The translations under genes were made by a program, and so were the position numbers. A stretch of DNA of 16,380 bases, taken from positions 1 to 16,380 of the forward strand of contig MHDQ01000307.1 of assembly GCA_001803565.1 (NCBI GenBank). Direction: 5' to 3'. Positions 1 through 6,700 of this stretch are shown one piece after another. The notes under the pieces are model-generated. The model was given only the letters and a program-made list of their open reading frames with translations, did not search any database and had not been told where the DNA came from. The first letter of the stretch is position 1, and each line of letters starts with the position of its first letter. Origin of the DNA: Nitrospinae bacterium RIFCSPLOWO2_12_FULL_45_22 (GTDB lineage Bacteria > 2-12-FULL-45-22).

Positions 1-242
1 AGGAAGATGATGAGTAGGAGTGCCCCGAACCGACCCTTATACCCTAAAAGTATTGAGAGGGCCCCTACAATCTCAAATACTATGGCACCCAGGGCAAACA
101 GTCCTGTAGCTGGCATGCCAAAAGAAGCCATATTTTGCTGGGTCTGGGCAAAATGCAGTATCTTGTTGATCCCTGATACCAGAAATATCTGACATAAGAA
201 TATCCTTCCCAATAACACCAATATCTTTTCCCATCCCTTCAT
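1..242 (-). CDS. DoxX family membrane protein, 5' part only
   Basis: The complement reads from ATG at 242-240 and stays open to the window edge, giving about 80 residues starting MKGWEKILVLLGRIFLCQIF. The pattern GRIxLxxIFLxSGxNKILxFAxTxxxMAxxGMP, followed by a second hydrophobic segment (about residues 47-65) with FEIVGALSILLGYKGRFGALLLI, is the N-terminal half of a DoxX-family four-helix membrane protein. Family members are usually 120-150 residues, so roughly half is missing to the left. A strong Shine-Dalgarno (GAGGAGGGG) precedes the ATG by about 4 bases, which supports the start. Some DoxX proteins are linked to quinone/thiol redox functions, but the family is functionally diverse and I assign no reaction. 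It is divergently oriented from the exopolysaccharide operon and probably unrelated to it. Confidence 0.8.
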   Translation of the reverse strand, partial: MKGWEKILVLLGRIFLCQIFLVSGINKILHFAQTQQNMASFGMPATGLFALGAIVFEIVGALSILLGYKGRFGALLLIIF

Positions 243-277
243 TTACCCCTCCTCCTCTATTTAACGGGTTTCACAAG

Positions 278-305
278 GATATATCTAAAAGGGGATAGAA
301 GTCAA
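278..305 (-). promoter_or_regulatory. Candidate sigma-70 promoter for the DoxX gene
   Basis: On the minus strand TTGACT (305-300) is followed after 16 bases by TATATC (283-278). The -35 matches 5/6 of the consensus; the -10 is weaker. Transcription would start near 271, leaving a short leader of about 30 bases that contains the GAGGAGGGG ribosome site. Position and spacing are good, but this is a consensus match only. Confidence 0.4.
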
Positions 306-352
306 GGAAATTTGTCAAGCAATACCTAAATAAAAATTTTCCGAAAAATCTG

Positions 353-406
353 GCAAATTATGCCTATACCTAAAGCAAATTATGCCTATACCTAAAGCAA
401 ATTATG
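353..406. repeat. 22-base direct tandem repeat, 2.5 copies
   Basis: Two identical 22-base units (353-374 and 375-396), each starting GCAAATTATGCC and ending CTATACCTAAA with a one-base overlap of those strings, are followed by a 10-base partial third unit (397-406, GCAAATTATG). A degenerate relative, GCAAACATATGCCTAATC, occurs at 671-688, and an inverted relative, GGCATAATTTTTGC, at 552-565. The perfect identity of the units suggests recent slippage. No protein-binding role can be shown. The number of copies is too low and there are no spacers, so this is not a CRISPR. Confidence 0.75.
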
Positions 407-419
407 TCCAAACTCCAGG

Positions 420-438
420 CCCCTGATTTAATCAGGGG
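420..438. repeat. 19-base near-perfect palindrome
   Basis: CCCCTGATT and its exact complement AATCAGGGG are separated by one base. No T-run follows on either side, so it is not a typical intrinsic terminator. It lies in non-coding DNA between the divergent DoxX gene and the exopolysaccharide operon and could be an operator or part of a decayed repeat element. Confidence 0.5.
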
Positions 439-550
439 GTAAGATGCTGCTACTATCACTCCTTGGCGCCTTAGTGACTTGATGGCTGAACGGTTAATAT
501 AGATTTAATTTAGGTAAACAGTTACAAAATTTTAGGGCTCGGCCAAAAAG

Positions 551-566
551 TGGCATAATTTTTGCT
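551..566 (+). promoter_or_regulatory. Sigma-54-like -24/-12 site
   Basis: The 16 bases TGGCATAATTTTTGCT fit the RpoN pattern TGGCACG-R-N3-TTGC-W with only the CG pair mismatched, and the GG and GC dinucleotides have the required 12-base offset. It points towards the exopolysaccharide operon, but would give a leader of nearly 500 bases. The site overlaps an inverted relative of the nearby 22-base repeat, so the match could be coincidental. I saw no clear enhancer site. Confidence 0.25.
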
Positions 567-660
567 CCTTATCATTAGGATAATATTGGTTACTTCCTCC
601 TGATTTTACCGAACGTTTGACAAAAATTTCTTGGGGGATAAAGCTATAAAACTTATTTAT

Positions 661-787
661 CCTGAATTATGCAAACATATGCCTAATCTTTTGTAGGGCA
701 GGGCTTTAGCCCTGCAACTCTGGTGATATAACGCAAACCTAAAGGCTTGCCCTACAATGCCTTGCAATGAAGATTGCATAATTCGGG
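661..787. repeat. Nested inverted-repeat element (MITE/REP-like), 127 bases
   Basis: Outer arms of 14 bases (661-674, CCTGAATTATGCAA; 774-787, TTGCATAATTCGGG) match at 13/14 positions when inverted. Inside them are 25-base arms (691-715 and 733-757) matching at 20/25, both beginning TTGTAGGGCA when read inward. The left inner arm contains its own small palindrome, GCAGGGCTTTAGCCCTGC. There is no coding capacity. In my recollection, TTGTAGGGCA-type palindromes are dispersed in many environmental bacterial genomes; here it is probably one copy of such a family. No obvious target-site duplication was seen. Confidence 0.6.
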
Positions 788-1046
788 TTTATGTCGTTTA
801 CTATAGTTCTCCCTGTAATTAAAGGGGATGAGAAGATAGGATGTTTCTTTTCTTTATCTCTGTTACATACATTTTTGTAGCCCAAAATTACATTTTTGGT
901 AACAGTATCTGCTGGTCTCTCGCTCATTTTTGCCCTAATAAACCATTTTTGTATCTCCTAATTCATAATAATAGACAACAATTAATATTAATAAAGTCTA
1001 ATTTTTGTTCCGGCACATTCCGCATATTACAGCAAAAGGAGAGACG

Positions 1047-1103
1047 ATGCTTTTACTCGCTATTTTATGGTTATTATTAGCTCTTGGTTCTGGGTTAATT
1101 TAG
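1047..1103 (+). CDS. 18-residue hydrophobic leader ORF coupled to bcsA
   Basis: ATG at 1047 is preceded by a strong ribosome site (AAAGGAGAG at 1035-1043; AGGAG is 5 bases from the ATG). It encodes MLLLAILWLLLALGSGLI and stops at 1101-1103, a single base before the bcsA ATG at 1105. bcsA itself has no Shine-Dalgarno (GGGTTAATTTAGA precedes its ATG), and its own frame is closed by TAA at 1096-1098, so it cannot start further upstream. The arrangement implies that ribosomes load at the short ORF and reinitiate at bcsA. The peptide could be a single-helix membrane microprotein contacting the synthase, or simply a loading device. It has no recognised family. Confidence 0.5.
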   Translation: MLLLAILWLLLALGSGLI

Positions 1104-1104
1104 A

Positions 1105-3318
1105 ATGACCGATTTGAGATCCAATATATTTTATAAAATAGTAATAATAGTTACCCTGTCAATATATGCAGCTTATCTTACTTATCGCCTCCTTTATACC
1201 ATCAATCCAGAAGCCCTTATTTTTTCTATAGTCTTTTACTTTGCCGAGCTTTATGGATTAGTGGCCCTCTTTCTATATTTTTTCCAGATGTGGGATTTTC
1301 CCCATAGAGAAGTTAATCTCCCAGAGCAGGGGCTCAGGGTGGCTGCTCTCATTCCCACCTACAATGAGGATATCTCGGTCATACGGAAGACAGCCCTTGC
1401 CTGTATGAATATGGATTATCCCCATGATACGTACATTCTTGATGATGGGGCAAGGCCGAGGGTAAGAGAGCTTGCGCATGAGATTGGCTGCAAGTATTTA
1501 GAGCGTCAGACTAGGATAGGAGCTAAGGCCGGGAACCTTAATCATGCTATTCAGCAGATTGATGCTGATTTCTTTGCCATCTTTGACAGCGATTATGTTC
1601 CCTATCCACATTTCCTTATAAAAACCCTAGGTTTTTTCAAAAACTCCCAGGTTGCTTTTGTTCAAACACCCCAACATTACTATAACATAGATTCCTTTAC
1701 CTTTCGTTATAGCCAAAAAAAACAAAGAATCTGGAACGAGCAAGAAGTGTTTTATCGCCTCATGATGAGTGGGAGGGATTACTGGAACTCCACCTTTTTT
1801 GTTGGAACTGCCGCTATTTTAAGAAAGGAAGCCCTTGAGAGCATTGGGGGGGTTGCAACAGAGACGATTACGGAAGATTTGCACACAACGATAAGGCTTT
1901 ACAAGAAGGGCTGGAAGGGCATATACCATAATGAGGTCTTGGCCAGTGGCCTTTCCCCTATGGATATAACAACCTATCAAACCCAAAAGCTGAGGTGGGC
2001 GTACGGAAACATAAGTGTGATCTTCTATGACAACCCCATTCTGGCGAAAGGGCTTACCCTTCCGCAAAGAATATGTTTTTTTGCCACTTGCTTCGGCTGG
2101 ACTGTAGGATTTTCCAAGGCTATATATTTCATATCCCCAGGTGTTCTTCTCCTTACCGGTATGTATCCCATCGCCAATTTCGATATGGAATTTATTATTA
2201 TCTACCTGACTTTTCTATTGACTGTATTAAGTGGTTTCAAGATCGCAAGCCGGGGCTTTGGGAAGGTTTTTAGGGATGAAGAGTATAACATGCTCAATTT
2301 TTTCATCCTGATGAGGGCTACTTTAAGAGCAATATTCAGACGAAAAAGCGAATACAAAGTTACCGTGAAAGACGCGGCCTTACCCATTTCCCTCCTCTAT
2401 CTGATTCCCCAGTTTTTCGTTCTCCTTACCTCTTACATTGGAATTAACTGGGGTTTATTCAAACTCTATTTCCATATTTCTCAAGATTATAAAGGCCTCG
2501 GTATCGCATCTTTCTGGGCTTTCGTGAATGGCTTCTTGGCCTTTTCGATTGTCCGGGGCGTAACAAAGCCATATCATGGGAGGAGGCACTTCCGAATTCC
2601 TGAATCCCTGCCCCTATACGTTTACCAGGGTAATGAGAGATTTATCGGGTGGACTGGCAACATAAACGAGAGAGGGGTTTCCCTACTTAGTTTATCCCCT
2701 CTTGATCTTAGCCGGGATGTTAAGCTCGAGATCATTATTGGTACAGAGGTGGTGAAGTGTGAAGGGGAGATTGTTTATGAAAACATAAGAAAGACCAATA
2801 AAATTTACTCTTACGGAATAAAATTACGAAACCTTACCCCGGTCCAAGAAAACATCATAATTTCCCACTGCTTCAATGTGGCCCTACCCAGGCTATTCAG
2901 GAACTTCGGGGCCCATATATCCTACCTGAATAACTGGGTTAAAATGCTCAGGGCAAAGCGGATAATCAAAAGGAAAGGACAGCGCTACTTTATTCATATC
3001 CTGGCAATAGTCAGGACCGAGGATGGCAGGGAAAGACCCTATGTGACTCATGACTTGAGCTTGAGCGGGGCACTGATTATAACTTATGAGAGTATCTTCC
3101 TCAACAGCTCCCTATACCTTGACCTAATCCTCCCCGTGGGTAAGGTGGGTATGCAGGGAAGGGTGGTAAGAACAGAGGAGCTTTCGCTTGGTAAACAGAC
3201 TACCTATCTCCTGGGAATCAAATTTGAGGATGATAATGATATCTCCCGACAGAGGCTACGGGAGTTCCTGAAGCGAGAAAGCCAAAGGGGATATCTTGAA
3301 TACTTCAGGGTATCATAG
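1105..3318 (+). CDS. bcsA: BcsA-like processive glucan synthase with tandem PilZ domains
   Basis: This inner-membrane GT2 enzyme is expected to polymerise UDP-glucose into beta-1,4-glucan and push the chain into the periplasm. Two N-terminal TM helices (about residues 10-30 and 36-61) precede the catalytic domain, which shows LIPTYNED (82-89), DDG (113-115), KAGNLN (141-146), the DSD metal site (161-163), FFVGT (231-235), TED with the catalytic base (256-258) and QKLRW (294-298). More TM helices follow to about 485. The C-terminus has two PilZ modules: one with RRHFR (493-497) and NINERG (519-524, the conserved Ser replaced by Asn), and one with RKGQR (623-627) and DLSLSG (650-655). The R-box to D/N-box spacing is nearly the same in both (22 and 23). 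At 737 residues the length is normal for BcsA, but two PilZ domains are unusual. The start is fixed by an upstream in-frame stop. It heads the operon, but no bcsB follows. Other beta-glucans (curdlan, mixed-linkage) are possible; the GH8 neighbour favours cellulose. Confidence 0.88.
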   Translation: MTDLRSNIFYKIVIIVTLSIYAAYLTYRLLYTINPEALIFSIVFYFAELYGLVALFLYFFQMWDFPHREVNLPEQGLRVAALIPTYNEDISVIRKTALACMNMDYPHDTYILDDGARPRVRELAHEIGCKYLERQTRIGAKAGNLNHAIQQIDADFFAIFDSDYVPYPHFLIKTLGFFKNSQVAFVQTPQHYYNIDSFTFRYSQKKQRIWNEQEVFYRLMMSGRDYWNSTFFVGTAAILRKEALESIGGVATETITEDLHTTIRLYKKGWKGIYHNEVLASGLSPMDITTYQTQKLRWAYGNISVIFYDNPILAKGLTLPQRICFFATCFGWTVGFSKAIYFISPGVLLLTGMYPIANFDMEFIIIYLTFLLTVLSGFKIASRGFGKVFRDEEYNMLNFFILMRATLRAIFRRKSEYKVTVKDAALPISLLYLIPQFFVLLTSYIGINWGLFKLYFHISQDYKGLGIASFWAFVNGFLAFSIVRGVTKPYHGRRHFRIPESLPLYVYQGNERFIGWTGNINERGVSLLSLSPLDLSRDVKLEIIIGTEVVKCEGEIVYENIRKTNKIYSYGIKLRNLTPVQENIIISHCFNVALPRLFRNFGAHISYLNNWVKMLRAKRIIKRKGQRYFIHILAIVRTEDGRERPYVTHDLSLSGALIITYESIFLNSSLYLDLILPVGKVGMQGRVVRTEELSLGKQTTYLLGIKFEDDNDISRQRLREFLKRESQRGYLEYFRVS

Positions 3319-3352
3319 AAACCATTCATTCGAGAGAACGCAAATTGTGTAT

Positions 3353-3745
3353 ATGGTTAGAAAACCGCTTATCATAGTAGCAAGCCTTACGCTGATTTCC
3401 TTGATCGTATTTTTTATTTTCAACTTGGCATACAGGGATCAGATTCTAGTGAATCAGGCCTTTTTCCGGATGGTAAATATCCCTTCGCCTTCATTGGTCG
3501 ATATTGTCCAGAAGTCTTCCAGGCGGAACCTTTCAAAAGATGATTCTGCCTTCCTCTACCGTCTTTCCACCATTCTTATCAGGAAAAGGATGCGCAGCGA
3601 GGCCATAGAGGTCTTAGGGCGGGCCCTAAAAAATGAGCCCGATAACCCTCAGTTGAAATTGCAACTTGCCACAGAGCTATTCAATGACGGCCGCTATGAA
3701 GAGGTTGAAAGGCTTTTCAATGAACTTCTCTCGCAGGTCAGGTAA
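3353..3745 (+). CDS. Small membrane-anchored TPR protein, in the bcsB position
   Basis: From ATG 3353 the product is 130 residues: MVRKPL, one TM or uncleaved signal anchor (about residues 4-24, IIVASLTLISLIVFFIFNLA), a linker, and a C-terminal region (about 70-130) with TPR-like helices (AIEVLGRALKNEPDNPQLKL, then ELFNDGRYEEVERLFNELL). The start is uncertain. TTG at 3296 lies 5 bases after AAAGGGG and would overlap bcsA by 23 bases; GTG at 3347 is 10 bases after GAGAG; ATG 3353 has no close ribosome site but gives a clean N-terminus. The 3' end overlaps the bcsC-like gene by 26 bases. It probably places a TPR in the periplasm between the synthase and the large scaffold. It is far smaller than BcsB (about 750 residues) and not a fragment of it that I can recognise. 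The family is unknown to me. Confidence 0.75.
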   Translation: MVRKPLIIVASLTLISLIVFFIFNLAYRDQILVNQAFFRMVNIPSPSLVDIVQKSSRRNLSKDDSAFLYRLSTILIRKRMRSEAIEVLGRALKNEPDNPQLKLQLATELFNDGRYEEVERLFNELLSQVR

Positions 3746-6700
3746 ATTGAGAAAGATCGGTTCTCTTATATTAATCATATTTTTTATCTTGAGCTATGGA
3801 AAAGCTTTATCCCAGGAGAAGAAACCCATGGGGAAAAAGGAGTTGAGAGAAAAGGTTATAATAGGAGCGGCAAGAAATGCCTGGAAAATGGGGGATTATC
3901 AACTGGCCGGAGAGCGATACAAAAGGGCTATAGTCCAATATCCTCACATTTGGGAAATAAGGCGGGAGTATGCCTGGGTTCTAAGGGATGCAGGAAAGCT
4001 AATGGATTCCATTGAGATACTGGAAGAGACCTCCAGAGATTTTCCGGACAGGGAAGAGATTCAGTTGGCCCTTGTAGATGCTTATATAGAGATAAAAGAT
4101 TTTCAATCAGCCGCAAAGCTAATGGAGGTCATCATAAAGAAGAATCCTGATGATAAGAATAGGCTCTTGCGCCTTGCGGAACTCCACGAATGGAGCGGCA
4201 ATTATGCTAAGGCAATAGACCTATATCGGCGTATAGGCATTCTTGCCGTTCCGGAGGAAAAGAGAGACATAAATACCCGGTTGGCCAGACTATCCAGGTT
4301 GGCCGGCGATTATGAGGGGGCGAAGTTGCTATATCGGGAACTCATAAGGGCAGAGTTAAGGGATATAGATCTGGTTAAAGAGTTCGTCAGCCTCCTGGAA
4401 GAGATGGGTGAGACAGAGGAGCTGATCGATATTTCCCTTAAGGCCCTTAAGCTCCATCCTGATGATAGAAATCTTTTAATTTCTATTGCCATGGCTTACA
4501 GCACCAGAAAGGATTTCTCCGCTGCGCAGCCCTATCTCGAGAAAGCCTATCATCTCTACCCAACTGATATAGAGATTGTCAAACGTCTCGGATATGTGTT
4601 TCTCTGGCAGAAGAAGTTCCAGAAGGCATCTGAGCTCCTCTACCGGGTTCTTAAGGAAACCCCGAATGATGATACCCTTAGGGAGGATCTGGCCAACTCG
4701 TTGCTCTGGGGTGGGATGCCCCGGGAAGCCCTTACCCATTACAGATCTCTTATAGAAAGACGCCCTGAAAAGCCGATAGAAAGGATGATGCTGGAAGCCC
4801 TTAAGGGCTCAGGCCTCATAAATGACTACCTATCTTTTTCAGATAAATACCTGAAAAAATACCCCGCTGAGGATAAGGTTAGAAGAGAAAGGGCGGGATA
4901 TCTGGCTTCTCGGGGGAGACTCGTTGAGGCAATCCAGGAATATGAGACCCTTGGTAAATCTTATCCATCCGACGAGGCTCTCAGAAGCGAGCTAGCGAAT
5001 CTCTATCTGTCAGCGAAAAGGTATGAGGATGCAGTTGTCATTTTACAAGACCTACTGAAGGCCCATCCCCAAGATGAGCCCTTACGGCTTTCTCTTGCAA
5101 GAGCCCTCTGGTGGAGCGGTAATGAGGATTTTGCCATTACTCATTATAAAATAATATTGAAAAATAGGCCCGATGATAAGTTGAGGAGAGAATTTGCCGA
5201 TGTATTGTTGTCGGCGCATAAATATCGGGAGGCCGAGGAAGTCCTAGGGGTCCTTATCACGTCTTACCCTGACGATATAGAGCTTCTTAAGAAACGGCTG
5301 AGAGCCCTGGAGGCGATGAACAGGTGGAAAGAGGTTGAGTCCGAGTTGAAAGCATTAATAAAAAAGGCGCCAGAATGGCATGATGGGCGTTATAATTTGG
5401 CCAGGCTCTATCAGTGGTGGGGCAGGGGATGGGAAGCCCTTCCCATTATGAAAGAACTCACTGCTCAATTCCCAGGGAATAAAACCTATAACCTTGCCCT
5501 GGGGAGATTGTACCAAGAAATGGGCTATTGTAAGGAAGCTATTCCCATCTTTGAGAGACATATGGGAGAGGGAATTGATTGGAAATCAAGGGGGAGCTAT
5601 ATACACTCGCTAGTGAGCTGCGCACAATTTCCCAGGGCGGATGATCAGCTTGATCGCCTTATGAGAGAAGCGCCCGAAGCCCCTTATGCCCTTATTATCA
5701 AAGGGCAGGTTTTGTTCAGGCTTGGAGATTACGCAGGGGCGAAAGCGTCCTTCCAGAAAATTGTTAATGGCAAAGAATCCGCTAATATTCCCTTCGACGC
5801 TAGAGTTTTTGTCACAGGCAATGATGACCCAAGGCTTGATGCCCTTCTGGGCCTCGTTGATATAGATACCATTTTTGGCAATTATTCCGGCAGCTTGAGC
5901 ATATTGGAAAAATTGTCAGAGTTAAAAGATGAGGGGAACTGGCCTGTCCTTAGCAGATATGTGATGGCCCTTGGCCATGTAGATAGGCTGCCGGAAGCAT
6001 ACGAAATGCTGGATGGATTAAAGAAAGAGAAGGGGGAGCGGATTGATTTTTTGCTTGTTCAAGGAGAACTTCACAATCTAGCCCGCAACTATTATGCAGC
6101 AGAGGCATCATTTCGCAGGGTACTCTCCCTTGAAAAGAGGAATATAAGGGCGCAGATGGGTCTCATTACTTCTTTAGAGGCCCAGAAGAGGTTCAAAGAG
6201 TCCCACGGGGCACTTGAATGCTTATTAGAACAGGTTCCAGGAGAAATCATGATTAGGACTTATTATACTGAACTCCTTATAAAGAACAGGCAGTGGGAGA
6301 AGGCGAGAGCTGAAATAGACACGATAAGGTCTTTGTCGCCCCACTTGCTCGGACCTTATCTGGATTGGTTTTTCCGGGCATCAAGGGACAGGCAGGATGC
6401 CCGGGACTTGCCAGAACAACTCCGATCCCTTCTGTCCAGACACTCCGTGCCTGATGATGCAAAAAATCGGGGGGTTCTTTCCTCGCTTCTCTTTATCCAG
6501 AACAGACTTCTCCACCACGAAAAATATTATGAACTCTACCTCCTCAGCAAACCATTCCTTCCTATCCTCTCCCATGACATGCGCTTCATGAAGAACTATC
6601 AAATTGCCTTTCTTAATAGCGCCAAGGCCAAGGAGGCTCTTCATGATCTGAGCGCGTTGAGAAGCCAGAAAAGAGATATTTGGCTTGATCTCCTTTTGGT

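Larger units (their letters stand above)
243..1046. other. Long intergenic region between divergent genes
   Basis: About 800 bases without a credible protein gene. It holds the DoxX promoter, the 22-base tandem repeat, the palindrome at 420-438, the sigma-54-like site and the nested inverted-repeat element. From 788 to about 1034 the DNA is AT-rich and I see no RNA gene, terminator or convincing sigma-70 promoter, though the promoter of the plus-strand operon should lie here. An open frame at 841-1080 lacks a ribosome site and protein-like composition and is not called. Confidence 0.6.

Noticed and set aside
353-406. CRISPR-like array
   Set aside because: Units are directly adjacent with no spacers and there are only 2.5 copies.
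731-757. c-di-GMP (GEMM) riboswitch-like string ACGCAAACCTAAAGGC
   Set aside because: The resemblance is to a short string only. The bases are fully explained as the right arm of the inverted repeat, and no second GEMM helix with the GNRA tetraloop receptor pattern was found.
841-1080. 79-codon plus-strand open frame before the operon
   Set aside because: No usable ribosome site, low-complexity AT-rich composition, and it overlaps the better supported mini-ORF with its strong Shine-Dalgarno.
3666-3719. Longer N-terminus for the scaffold protein
   Set aside because: The extra 18 residues precede a normal signal peptide, and ATG 3720 has a better-spaced ribosome site.
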